A model generated the notes under the pieces. That model was given only the letters and a program-made list of their open reading frames with translations. It had not been told where the DNA came from and ran no database searches. Positions 53,795 through 63,897 of a stretch of 64,000 nucleotides of DNA are shown one piece after another. Numbering within the stretch: the stretch's first letter is position 1; each line of letters begins with the position of its first letter. Made by a program: the position numbers and the translations under genes. The stretch is from Streptomyces sp. CB02959 (GTDB lineage: Bacteria > Actinomycetota > Actinomycetes > Streptomycetales > Streptomycetaceae), in assembly GCF_002803155.1 (NCBI RefSeq), contig NZ_NNBP01000004.1:985-64984 (forward strand). Direction: 5' to 3'.

Positions 53795-54574
53795 TCAGTC
53801 GCCGACCCCGGCCAGGTCCCGCAGCCGCCGCGCCTGGGCGGCGCGCTCGGCCCGGCGCTGCTCCTCGTAGGTGCGCCCCGCGGCGCCGGCCAGCAGGGCC
53901 TTGGTCTCGATGACGGCGTCCCGGGGCGCGGCGGTGAGCGCGGCGGCCAGGTCGGCCACCGCGGCGTCGAGTTCGTCACCGGGCACGACGAGGTTGGCGA
54001 GGCCGATCCGCCCGGCCTCTTCGGCATGCACGAAGCGTCCGGTGGCGCAGATCTCCAGCGCCCGGGCGTAGCCGACCAGGCCGACCAGGGGATGCGTGCC
54101 GGTCAGGTCGGGAACCAGGCCCAGGCTGGTCTCGCGCATGGCGAACTGCACGTCCTCGGCGGCGACCCGCAGGTCGCAGGCGAGGGCCAACTGGAAGCCA
54201 GCGCCGATGGCGTGGCCCTGGACCGCGGCGATCGACACCAGGTCGCTCCGCCGCCACCAGGTGAACGCGTCCTGGTACTCGGCGATCGTGGCGTCCAGCG
54301 CTTCGTCCGTACCGCGCGCCAAGTCGAGGAACGACGGTTCGCCGTCGAATCCTTCGGGCGTGAACGCCTGCCGGTCCAGCCCCGCGGAGAAGGACTTGCC
54401 CTCACCGCGCAGCACCACGATCCGTACGTTCCCCGGCAGCAGCGAGCCCGCCTCGACCAGCGCCCGCCACATGGCGGGGCTCTGGGCATTGCGCTTGGCC
54501 GCGTTGGCAAGGGTCACCGTGGCGATCGCGTCGTCCACGGTGAGCCGCACACCGTGCTTGTCGAGCAGAGTCAT
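53795..54574 (-). CDS. Enoyl-CoA hydratase/isomerase family protein
   Basis: 259 residues, crotonase fold. GKSFSAGLDRQAF forms the first oxyanion strand, and VQGHAIGAGFQLALACDLRVA the second, as in the family. Catalytic Glu positions: MRETSLGLVPDLTGTHPL carries Asp at the usual second acid site, and the first acid site (AIGAGFQLAL) is not Glu, so it may be a non-hydratase crotonase. Substrate is some acyl-CoA. Convergent with the gene at 53053. Confidence 0.87.
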   Translation of the reverse strand: MTLLDKHGVRLTVDDAIATVTLANAAKRNAQSPAMWRALVEAGSLLPGNVRIVVLRGEGKSFSAGLDRQAFTPEGFDGEPSFLDLARGTDEALDATIAEYQDAFTWWRRSDLVSIAAVQGHAIGAGFQLALACDLRVAAEDVQFAMRETSLGLVPDLTGTHPLVGLVGYARALEICATGRFVHAEEAGRIGLANLVVPGDELDAAVADLAAALTAAPRDAVIETKALLAGAAGRTYEEQRRAERAAQARRLRDLAGVGD

Positions 54575-54689
54575 GAGGGCGCCTCCGAGTCAGCCACCGC
54601 ACCTGCGTGCGTAAGTGACTGAACGGTAACCTCCCGGCCGAACCATCGGACGGCCGGGGGGTGACCGCCTGCACTCGGAGCCGCGGCCG

Positions 54690-54911
54690 TCAGACCGAGG
54701 CGGCCTTCTTGCCCCTCGTGGCTCCGCCGCGGCCTCGCAGGACCACACCGGATTCGCTGAGCATCCGGTGCACGAATCCATAGGAGCGGCCGGTTTCCTC
54801 GGCCAGCGCCCGGATGCTCGCTCCGGAGTCGTACTTCTTCTTCAGGTCTGCCGCGAGCTTCTCGCGCGCGGCGCCGGTAACCCGGCTGCCCTTCTTCAGA
54901 GTCTCGGCCAC
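54690..54911 (-). CDS. Small helix-turn-helix protein
   Basis: 73 residues from GTG with GAGGAGG upstream. It contains a basic N-terminus (LKKGSRVTGAAREKLAADLKK) and an HTH (ASIRALAEETGRSYGFVHRML), then a Gly/Arg/Lys tail. It is a widespread small actinobacterial DNA-binding protein, likely of resolvase/Sigma-70 r4-like HTH type. Target unknown. Confidence 0.8.
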   Translation of the reverse strand: MAETLKKGSRVTGAAREKLAADLKKKYDSGASIRALAEETGRSYGFVHRMLSESGVVLRGRGGATRGKKAASV

Positions 54912-55125
54912 CCGTGCCTCCTCGTGGGAAGTGCGCTCTGGACTCTCATGATCACCCCTCCCCGGCTTCCTGGCCACCCATTCCGCAAGGTCTGTGGGAC
55001 ATCCTTTGCCGTCCCGCCGGCGCCCGGCGCGCTCGGAATTGCCGCTTCCGTCCGCTCCGCGGCCCCCGCGCGCACCCCGGCATGGGGGAAGTGCCAGGTC
55101 AGGTGGTGTGCCGCCGAAAAGGAAA

Positions 55126-55150
55126 CGGCCGGGCCCAAGAGGCCCGGCCG
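55126..55150 (-). terminator. Terminator after the ABC-F gene
   Basis: Perfect 10-bp stem CGGCCGGGCC/GGCCCGGCCG (55126-55135, 55141-55150) with a 5-nt loop, followed on the minus strand by GTTTCCTTTTC. It lies 111 bp past the ABC-F stop. The remaining gap 54912-55261 also has a 10-bp inverted repeat GATGGATCAC/GTGATCCATC (55194-55203, 55229-55238) and no gene. Confidence 0.8.
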
Positions 55151-55261
55151 GTCGCCGCAGGCTCGCCGGTGTACGAGCCGTTCTCACTCAGATGATGGAT
55201 CACCCATGGGCCGAATGATCCAGCCGGCGTGATCCATCCGGCGGCACCGGTAGGGCGGTGA

Positions 55262-56860
<1,599 letters not shown>

Positions 56861-56923
56861 GGGAAAACTCCAGGGCAGGAAGACGGCGGGTTGGACGGAC
56901 GGTCCGAGAGCGGTCTACGCCGT

Positions 56924-56950
56924 CTAATGAACCCAAAGGAGGACTGCCAT
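56924..56950 (-). CDS. Possible 8-codon leader peptide upstream of the ABC-F gene
   Basis: On the minus strand an ATG at 56950 reads MAVLLWVH and stops at TAG, 64 bp before the ABC-F start. The ATG lies inside a hairpin (GACTGCC/GGCAGTC at 56942-56960). On the plus strand the same spot has AAAGGAGG then ATG-GAG-GCA-GTC-TAA, with no gene after it. Many ABC-F resistance genes are controlled by leader-peptide attenuation, hence the suspicion. Very short, so low confidence. Confidence 0.3.
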   Translation of the reverse strand: MAVLLWVH

Positions 56951-57254
56951 GGAGGCAGTCTAACGGGCCGGTGCAAGTCGTTTCCCGGCGTCGCCGGACC
57001 CCGCCGCGCGACTGTGAGCCAGGACACAGGGCCGCGGACGGCGCGTGACCGCCCGGTGACGCGCGGGGCGTTTCCCCGTGCCGAACTCACAACTCACCGG
57101 CGGGGAAGGGAGGATGACGCCCGGTTCGAGGGGCGCGGCGGCCCGTTCCGCGGAGCGACAGGGGCGCCGAGGGCGGCGTCCGGAGCGTCGGCGCCTGCCG
57201 GCCGGGCGGGACGGGGTCGTGACCCGTCGGCGCCCGGCCGGGGCGTCCGGGCGG

Positions 57255-58694
57255 TTACGCGCCGCCGGTGTGCACCTGGAAGGCCGCCCGGCGGACGGCC
57301 TTGGCGAGCGCCGGGTCGGGGTGGGCGGCGGCCAGCGCCACCAGCACCTGGACGGTGCGCGGGTGGCCGACCGCGCGGACCTCCTCCAGCAGCCGCGGCA
57401 CCGAGCCCTGGACGGCCGAGTCCAGGTGCCGGACCAGCAGTTGGGTCTCGCCGTGGTCGGCGACGGCCGCCGCGGTGTCCACCCACAGCCAGGTCGACTC
57501 CTCGCGGGTGAGGACGTCGGGCGCGGTCTCCGGGTCGCCGCCCTCGTGCTCGAAGAGCCACAGCAGGGCGTAGGGCCGCAGTACCGGCTCCTCGGCGACG
57601 GCGCGGACGGCGGGTTCGGCGGGGGCGCCGACCGCGCGCAGCGCCTCGAAGGCCAGCCCGCGCAGCAGTGCGTCCTCGCCGCGGGCGGCGGCCAGGAGTT
57701 CCTCGACGGCGGCGCCGACGGAGCGGGCGGCGAGCCAGGCGCGGTACTCGGCGCGGGCCGGGCCCGGGGTCAGCCGGGCGCAGCCGCGCAGCATCGCCTC
57801 CGCGGACTGCTCGATGTGGCCGGCCGGGCTCTGCGCGGCGACGCAGATCTGCTCCAGCTTGACCCACACCGACCAGTTGCCGAGCGGCGTCAGCTGGGCC
57901 TCCTGGCCGTAGTGGCGGCCCTCGTCGGCGTCTTGGGGGGCGCCGTCCGGCGGCATCAGCGCGCCGACCGCGAGCAGCGCGTCCAGCGCCCAACGCAGGA
58001 GGGCGGCGAGCGGCGCCCCCGCGGCGTCGCTCACCGTCCCCCCGGCGTCGGTGCCGTCCGCGGCCGGGTCCGCCTCGTAGGGGACCTCGCAGCGTTCGGT
58101 ACGCAGTTCGGCGACGCGCTGGTCGAGCATGTCGAGCAGCACCGGCAGCCGCACCGGCCCGGCGGACAGGTGCAGCAGGGACAGCAGCTGCGGGACGGCC
58201 TCGACGACCTCGGCCACGGCGGCGGGGCCCGCCTCGGCCGGGGTCGGCAGGGCCAGCGACCAGGCGTCGAAGAGCGCGACCCAGCCGCGCAGCGCGGCGG
58301 TGTCGTCGCGGTCCCAGGCGCGCAGTCGCCAGCCGGGGCGGGCCAGGCCGTCGTGGAGTTCGACCAGTCCGGCGAGCCGGGCCCGGTCCCAGTCGGCGCG
58401 GACCTGGCGGGGGGACAGGCCCAGGGCGTCCGCGGCGACGGCGACGGCGTCCTCCGGGAGCGATCCGTCCGGACCGGCCCGGAGGCTGCCCGCGCGGTCG
58501 GCCCAGCGTGCGAGCCGGGCCGGGCCGGCCAGTACGGCACGGGCCTGGCGGGCCAGTTCCGCGGGCGACGGGGTGCCCTCGGGGGGCCTGGGCGCCGGGC
58601 GGGTGGCCCGGGTGCTCACCGCCCGGCGGGCGGCCGCAATCGGTTGTCGGGGGACGAGTCGGAGCCGGGAGTCGCGCGGAGTACGGGACGTCAC
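57255..58694 (-). CDS. Conserved hypothetical protein (helical repeats)
   Basis: 479 residues from GTG 58694 (a TTG at 58730 is an alternative). Mainly alpha-helical, Leu/Ala-rich, with an N-terminal segment ALGLSPRQVRADWDRARLAGLVELHDGLARPG that resembles a winged helix, and a C-terminal armadillo/HEAT-like region (ALRAVGAPAEPAVRAVAEEP, AVGHPRTVQVLVALAAAHPD). No membrane segment. Not assigned to a family I can name; appears confined to actinomycetes. Confidence 0.75.
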   Translation of the reverse strand: MTSRTPRDSRLRLVPRQPIAAARRAVSTRATRPAPRPPEGTPSPAELARQARAVLAGPARLARWADRAGSLRAGPDGSLPEDAVAVAADALGLSPRQVRADWDRARLAGLVELHDGLARPGWRLRAWDRDDTAALRGWVALFDAWSLALPTPAEAGPAAVAEVVEAVPQLLSLLHLSAGPVRLPVLLDMLDQRVAELRTERCEVPYEADPAADGTDAGGTVSDAAGAPLAALLRWALDALLAVGALMPPDGAPQDADEGRHYGQEAQLTPLGNWSVWVKLEQICVAAQSPAGHIEQSAEAMLRGCARLTPGPARAEYRAWLAARSVGAAVEELLAAARGEDALLRGLAFEALRAVGAPAEPAVRAVAEEPVLRPYALLWLFEHEGGDPETAPDVLTREESTWLWVDTAAAVADHGETQLLVRHLDSAVQGSVPRLLEEVRAVGHPRTVQVLVALAAAHPDPALAKAVRRAAFQVHTGGA

Positions 58695-58865
58695 AGGAGC
58701 AGTCTTGCCGCTGACGGCCCGAAAGCCCAATCGGAACCCGGTTTGCGGCTCTTCAGGCCCGCGTCACCGCACCGTCCCACCCCTGATGGGGGCAGTTGTC
58801 CCCCCGTACACCTGCGGGCCGGGCCGGGGTCCTTCGGGGGCGGTGGCGGCCGGCGGCCGGCGGCG

Positions 58866-59993
58866 TCACATGAGCGGGGTGAGGAAGCGGCGCAGGGTCT
58901 CCTCGTAGCGGTCCGGTGCGGCGTTCCACATCGCGGCGTGCGGGGCGTGCGGGACGGGCTGAAGGGTGATCAGCTCCGGGCGGCGGGCGGCGAAGCGGCG
59001 GGAGGCGTCCCAGGGGGCGAGGGTGTCCTCGGGGCCGTGGAAGAGGAGGACGGGCGCGTCGAGTTCGTCGGGGTCGACGGCGTCGGCGGGGCGGTCGACG
59101 GGCAGCCCGGTGTGGCCCTCCGCGGCGCGGACGGCCAGCGGCAGCAGGGCGCGCGGGATGTGGCGGGCGGTGGCCAGGGCGCGGACGGTGGCGTGCCGGT
59201 CGAGGACCGGGGAGTCCAGGACGAGGCCGGAGACCCGGTGGCGCAGCCCGGAGTTGACGGCGGCGCGCAGCGCCATGGTGGCGCCGGTGGACCAGCCGTA
59301 GAGGACGACCGCACGGGCGCCGTAGCCGACGGCGTAGCGGATGGCGGCGTCCAGGTCGCGCCACTCGGTGTCGCCGAGGTGGTGGATGCCGTCGGCGGTG
59401 CGCGGGGCGCCGGCGTCGTTGCGGTAGGCGAGGGAGAGGACGGGGAAGTCGTGGCGCCGCAGGAACGGCAGCACCACCATGGGGTGTTCGCGGGTGGTGC
59501 CGATGCCGTGGACGGTGATGACCCAGGTGTCGCGGGCGCCGGGCACGAACCACGCGGGCAGGGCGCCGAGTTCGCCGGGGATGTCGACGTCGGCGCAGGT
59601 GATGCCGAGGGTGTCGTGGGGGTTGCCGATGTGCACCTGCGGGGTCAGCCGCATCCGGGCGCCGGGCCGCAGGGTGCCGTGGGTGACCCGCTCCAGCCGG
59701 CGCACCACGGCGTCGGCGGGGTGCGGGGTGCCGTGGACGACGGGGCCGACCACCGCGTGGCAGCCGGCGCCGGAAAGTCCGTAGGTGCCGGGCCTGAGGG
59801 AGGCCAGGCTCCGGGTGAGGACGATGTGGTCGCCGACGGCGGAGTGGACGGTGAGCCGTGAATCGCCGGGGAAGGGATGGCCGGGCGACGGTTTCAGGGC
59901 AACGTCGCCGGCGTACCTCCCGGCGGCCACGGCGGCCACCGCGGCACCGATCACAGTGGTGGCGGTCACCGCCGCCACGGTCCCCAGTCGCAT
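58866..59993 (-). CDS. Alpha/beta hydrolase, membrane-anchored
   Basis: 375 residues from MRLGTVAAVTATTVIG. One N-terminal membrane anchor (about 2-28), an intervening region (about 35-150), then an alpha/beta hydrolase: VITVHGIGTTREHPMVV, nucleophile elbow YGWSTGAT, Asp in LLFHGPEDTLAP and His in PVPHAPHAAMW. Likely an esterase/lipase facing the extracellular side or cytoplasm; orientation not certain. The upstream gap to 60103 contains no gene. Confidence 0.83.
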   Translation of the reverse strand: MRLGTVAAVTATTVIGAAVAAVAAGRYAGDVALKPSPGHPFPGDSRLTVHSAVGDHIVLTRSLASLRPGTYGLSGAGCHAVVGPVVHGTPHPADAVVRRLERVTHGTLRPGARMRLTPQVHIGNPHDTLGITCADVDIPGELGALPAWFVPGARDTWVITVHGIGTTREHPMVVLPFLRRHDFPVLSLAYRNDAGAPRTADGIHHLGDTEWRDLDAAIRYAVGYGARAVVLYGWSTGATMALRAAVNSGLRHRVSGLVLDSPVLDRHATVRALATARHIPRALLPLAVRAAEGHTGLPVDRPADAVDPDELDAPVLLFHGPEDTLAPWDASRRFAARRPELITLQPVPHAPHAAMWNAAPDRYEETLRRFLTPLM

Positions 59994-60102
59994 CTCTCCA
60001 GTGTGCGCAGCGTCGCCGGTCCCGGCCACCGGGCGCCCGGTGCCGGCGGCCGGACCAGCGGTGTCGTGCGGTGCGGGGTGCGGTGCGGGGTCCCGCGAAG
60101 GG

Positions 60103-60771
60103 CTATGCGGGGCCGTCGGCGCGCTGGCCGTAGCCGCGCAGCCGGTCGCCCGCCGCGTCGAGCTGGGCGGGCGACAGCAGGCTGGGGGTGTGGCCGGGCA
60201 CGGTGGCGGCGATGAGCCAGACCCGGCACATCCACTCCAGTTGGGCGGTGCGGTCCAGTGCCTGGGCGAGGTCGGTGCCGTACGCGATGGTGCCGTGGTT
60301 CTGGAGGAGTGCGGCGGTGCGGTCGCGGAGCGCGTCGAGCATGTGGGCGGCGAGTTCGTCGCTGCCGTAGAGGGCGTAGGGGGCGACGCGGACGGGGCCG
60401 CCGAGCGCGGCGGCCATGTAGTGGATGGGCGGGAGTTCGGTGACGAGGGTGGAGACCGCGGTGGCGTGCGGGGCGTGGGTGTGCACGATCGCGGTGGCGT
60501 TGGTGTTGCGGTAGACGGCCAGGTGGAGCGGGAGTTCGCTGGTCGGGCGGAGTCTGCCGATGACGGCGCGGCCTTCGAGGTCGACGCCGGTGAGGTCGGA
60601 GGGGCCGAGCCGGTCGTAGGGGACGCCGCTGGGCGTGACGAGGATCAGGTCCCTGACGCGGACCGAGACGTTGCCCGAGGTGCCGACGACGAGGCCGTCG
60701 GCGGCGGTCCGGCGGGCGGTGGCGACGAGTTCGCTCCAGGCGTCGGCGAGGTGGTCGGGGTGGTCCTTCAT
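60103..60771 (-). CDS. Class II aldolase/adducin family protein
   Basis: 222 residues from MKDHPDH, preceded by CGGAGGACAGC. SGNVS motif (TSGNVSVR, 31-38), Zn-binding Glu79, His97, His99 (IVHTHAPH) and His159 (LQNHGT) are all in place, as in L-fuculose-phosphate/ribulose-phosphate aldolases. It cleaves a sugar-phosphate aldol; exact substrate not readable. Divergent from the GH25 lysozyme, with 232 bp between and no gene. Confidence 0.88.
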   Translation of the reverse strand: MKDHPDHLADAWSELVATARRTAADGLVVGTSGNVSVRVRDLILVTPSGVPYDRLGPSDLTGVDLEGRAVIGRLRPTSELPLHLAVYRNTNATAIVHTHAPHATAVSTLVTELPPIHYMAAALGGPVRVAPYALYGSDELAAHMLDALRDRTAALLQNHGTIAYGTDLAQALDRTAQLEWMCRVWLIAATVPGHTPSLLSPAQLDAAGDRLRGYGQRADGPA

Positions 60772-61003
60772 GCTGTCCTCCGGTGCGACGCTGCGGGACG
60801 TGCGGAAACACACGAGGGCGCTGCACGACACCGTACGAGCAGGCCGGGGCACTGTACGCCAAGGTGCCAACTGTCCGTTATCCGCCATATGGGGGTAACT
60901 GGCCATCTCAGGGCGATTGGCCGGAGATCATCCACCTTGCGTCGATCATCCACTAACGTCGAGTGAACTACACCCCTTCACATGTCATCACCCAGGGGGA
61001 CCC

Positions 61004-61741
61004 ATGACTTGTGACCGCTCCACGCCCCGGGCCAGGCTGGCGACCGCGATAGCGGTGGCGTCACTGGCCGGCACCGCACTCGCCGAACACCCCTCCCTGG
61101 CCGTCGCGGACAGCCGGCCCCTCGGGCACGACGTCTCGTCGTACCAGAAGCAGATCGACTGGCGGGCGGCCCGCGCCAAGGGCGCGCGATTCGTCTACGT
61201 CAAGGCCACCGAGTCGGCCGGCTACCGCAATCCGTACTTCTCCGCGCAGTACAACGGCTCCCGCGCGGCCGGACTGCTGCACGGCGCCTACCACTTCGCC
61301 GTGCCCAGCGCGTCGTCGGGCACCCGGCAGGCCCGGTACTTCCTCCAGCACGGCGGCCACTGGAAGGCGGACGGCTGGACGCTGCCGCCCGCCCTCGACA
61401 TCGAGCACAACCCGTACGACGCCCGGCAGCCGTGCTTCGGGCTGGGGCGGACGGCGCTGGTCCGCTGGATACGGGCGTTCAGCGACGAGGTGCGGCGCAG
61501 CACCGGCCGGCGGCCGGTGATCTACACCACCGCCCGCTGGTGGGACCGCTGCACGGGCGGCAGCCGGGCCTTCGGCGCGAACCATCCGCTGTGGCTGGCG
61601 GACTACTCGGGCACGGCGCAGACGCCCGCCGGCTGGTCGTACCCGACCATCCGGCAGTACGCCTCGCACGGGCCGCTGCCCGGTGATCAGGACCGCTGGA
61701 ACGGGACCCTGGCCCAGCTCAGGAAATTTGCCGACGGGTGA
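61004..61741 (+). CDS. Secreted GH25 lysozyme (muramidase)
   Basis: 245 residues. Signal peptide (about 1-27, ending near GTALAEH), GH25 catalytic Asp43 (LGHDVSSYQ), Asp132 and Glu134 (PPALDIEHNPY). The N-terminus of the mature enzyme is VADSRPLGHD. Hydrolyses peptidoglycan MurNAc-GlcNAc bonds, used in cell wall remodelling. AGGGGGA lies just upstream of the ATG. It ends 139 bp before the Pit gene. Confidence 0.92.
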   Translation: MTCDRSTPRARLATAIAVASLAGTALAEHPSLAVADSRPLGHDVSSYQKQIDWRAARAKGARFVYVKATESAGYRNPYFSAQYNGSRAAGLLHGAYHFAVPSASSGTRQARYFLQHGGHWKADGWTLPPALDIEHNPYDARQPCFGLGRTALVRWIRAFSDEVRRSTGRRPVIYTTARWWDRCTGGSRAFGANHPLWLADYSGTAQTPAGWSYPTIRQYASHGPLPGDQDRWNGTLAQLRKFADG

Positions 61742-61808
61742 GACGCAAGTGGCAGTAGGGGCGCCTCCGCGTGAACACTGCGGGGGTGTCACCGCGGCGC
61801 CCGGCCGA

Positions 61809-61841
61809 GTTCACTTTCCGTTCACCCGCCGTCCGTACGGT
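61809..61841 (+). promoter_or_regulatory. PHO box (PhoP binding site) upstream of pit
   Basis: Direct repeats of 11 bp: GTTCACTTTCC (61809-61819), GTTCACCCGCC (61820-61830) and a weaker GTCCGTACGGT (61831-61841). The first two match the Streptomyces PhoP consensus GTTCACC. The box ends 39 bp before the Pit start, implying phosphate-dependent control, as known for pitH2 in S. coelicolor. Confidence 0.85.
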
Positions 61842-61880
61842 CCCGACGACACTGACCTTCGACACGGATTGCCTGGGTGA

Positions 61881-63140
61881 ATGGAACACATCACGCTTCT
61901 CATCGGGATCGTGATCGTCACGGCCTTGGTGTTCGACTTTACGAACGGCTTCCACGACACGGCCAACGCAATGGCCACCACCATCTCCACCGGCGCCTTG
62001 CGACCCAAGGTCGCGGTGGCGATGTCGGCGGGACTCAATCTCGTCGGGGCGTTCCTCTCCGTGGAGGTGGCCAAGACCATCTCCGGCGGCATCATCGACG
62101 AGAGTGCCGGCATCAGACCTGAAGTGATCTTCGCCGGCCTGGTCGGCGCCATCATCTGGAACCTCCTGACCTGGCTCGCCGGCCTTCCCTCCAGCTCCTC
62201 CCACGCCCTCTTCGGCGGTCTGATCGGCGCGACGCTGGTGTCCGTCGGCACCGGCGGCGTGCACGGCCAGGCCGTCGTCATGAAGGTCCTGATCCCGGCG
62301 GTGGCCGCGCCGTTCGTCGCGGGACTCGCCGCGATGGCCGCGACCCGGCTCACCTACCGGCTGACCCGCGGCCGCGCCGAGGCCGACACCGCCAAGGGCT
62401 ACCGCGCCGGACAGATCGCCTCGGCGGCCCTGGTCTCGCTGGCCCACGGCACCAACGACGCGCAGAAGACGATGGGGGTGATCACCCTCGCGCTGATCAC
62501 CGGCGGGGTCATCGCCCCGCACTCCGACCCGCCGATGTGGGTGATCGCCTCCGCGGGCCTGGCCATCGCGCTCGGCACCTACCTGGGCGGCTGGCGGATC
62601 ATCCGCACCATGGGCAAGGGCATCACCGACATCCAGCCGCCGCAGGGCTTCGCCGCCCAGACCGGCGCCGCGGCCACCATCCTGGCCTCCTCCCACCTCG
62701 GCTTCGCGCTCTCCACCACCCAGGTCTGCTCCGGCTCCGTGATGGGCTCCGGACTGGGCCGCAAGGGCGGCGTGGTGCGCTGGTCCACGGCCGGCCGGAT
62801 GGTCGTGGCCTGGGGTCTGACCCTGCCGGCCGCCGGTCTGGTCTCCGCGGGAGCCGCGTTCCTCGCCGACCAGGGCACCTGGGGCGTGACCGCGGTCGCC
62901 GTCCTGGCACTGGCCGTCTGCGGCGGCATCTGGGCCGCCTCCCGGCGCAAGCCGGTGGACCACACCAACGTCAACGAGGGTCCGGCGGCGGAGCCGGCCG
63001 GTGTCGTCACCACGGCGCTGCAGACCGTCTCCCCTCCCCCGGCGGGCCCGCTCGCCCCGGCGACCGCCGAAGCCGCGGAAGCGGCTGCCGCTCCCACCCC
63101 GGCCGTCGCCCCCGCCCAACCCGCGTCGGTCACCTCCTGA
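61881..63140 (+). CDS. pitH: Low-affinity inorganic phosphate transporter (Pit family)
   Basis: 419 residues, about 10 membrane helices in two PHO4 repeats. DFTNGFHDTANAMAT (about 19-33) and SLAHGTNDAQKTMGV carry the duplicated GxNDxxK/NGxHDTAN motifs. A Pro/Ala tail of about 70 residues follows RRKPVDHTNVNEG. Transports phosphate (as metal phosphate) with protons. A PHO box sits upstream and a small membrane gene follows, as in S. coelicolor pitH2. Confidence 0.92.
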   Translation: MEHITLLIGIVIVTALVFDFTNGFHDTANAMATTISTGALRPKVAVAMSAGLNLVGAFLSVEVAKTISGGIIDESAGIRPEVIFAGLVGAIIWNLLTWLAGLPSSSSHALFGGLIGATLVSVGTGGVHGQAVVMKVLIPAVAAPFVAGLAAMAATRLTYRLTRGRAEADTAKGYRAGQIASAALVSLAHGTNDAQKTMGVITLALITGGVIAPHSDPPMWVIASAGLAIALGTYLGGWRIIRTMGKGITDIQPPQGFAAQTGAAATILASSHLGFALSTTQVCSGSVMGSGLGRKGGVVRWSTAGRMVVAWGLTLPAAGLVSAGAAFLADQGTWGVTAVAVLALAVCGGIWAASRRKPVDHTNVNEGPAAEPAGVVTTALQTVSPPPAGPLAPATAEAAEAAAAPTPAVAPAQPASVTS

Positions 63141-63170
63141 CGCCGGCCGATCCGACCTAAGGACTACGCA

Positions 63171-63407
63171 ATGCACATCGACTGGGCAGCTCTCGGCCAG
63201 GTCTTCGGCGTCAGCCTCGTGGTGACGGTGGGAATCGTGGGCCTGTTCACCGTCGGGATCGTGGGGACCTCCCGCAAGCCGGCCGTGGACGGCGACGCGG
63301 CGGCCACGACGGCGCCGGGCGCGGGAGCGCGCGCCGGGGCGGTGCTGGCCTTCGCGCTCTGCGCGGCCGCGGTGGCGTACGGGATCTATCTGATCGTCGC
63401 CGCCTGA
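63171..63407 (+). CDS. Small membrane protein following pit
   Basis: 78 residues: two membrane helices (about 8-32 and 56-77), connected by an Ala/Gly/Thr loop (SRKPAVDGDAAATTAPGA). It starts 30 bp after the Pit stop with AAGGAC upstream of the ATG, so probably cotranscribed. Conserved beside actinobacterial pit genes; its role is unknown. Confidence 0.8.
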   Translation: MHIDWAALGQVFGVSLVVTVGIVGLFTVGIVGTSRKPAVDGDAAATTAPGAGARAGAVLAFALCAAAVAYGIYLIVAA

Positions 63408-63584
63408 GACCGGCGCCGGCCCGGGCCGGCAGCGGACGGGGCGTCCGGCGGACGCGGCAGCAGCCGCGGCCCCGGGCGCCCCGTCCGCGTTCCCGGGGCC
63501 CCGCGTCCGTGCGCCGTCGGACGCCCTGTGGTGTGCGCCACAGGGCCGACAGCCGGGCTGCGTCGCAGGTCAAGGGCGAGTTGA

Positions 63585-63785
63585 CGGACCCTCGCGGGCG
63601 TGGTGGACTGCCGGGGCCAATCGGCGACAGCAGAGGAAGTCCGGTGCGAATCCGGCGCGGTCCCGCCACTGTCACCGGGGAGTGCTCCTCCGACGAGGGC
63701 CACGGCCCGTACGCACCCCGTACGGGCGGGAAGGCCGGGGGAGGCACCGATCCGGGAGCCAGGAGACTCTGGTCGCCGTCACGTC
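63585..63785 (+). ncRNA. Cobalamin (AdoCbl) riboswitch
   Basis: All core elements of the B12 aptamer are present in order: GAGGAAGTCCGGTGCGAATC at about 63632-63655, the B12 box region GCGGTCCCGCCACTGT (63657-63672), a variable arm, and the 3' core GGGAGCCAGGAGACTC (63754-63769). It lies upstream of the cobD/cbiB-like gene and should lower its expression when cobalamin is plentiful. Confidence 0.95.
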
Positions 63786-63897
63786 GAGCCAGGGCGAGGA
63801 CCCTGAGTGAGGACACACACCATGCCTGGCTGCCCGTCGAGAGCTCCACTGCCCGCTGCCGCAGGGCCCCTTCGAGGGCGGACGGCGGCCTGATCCG

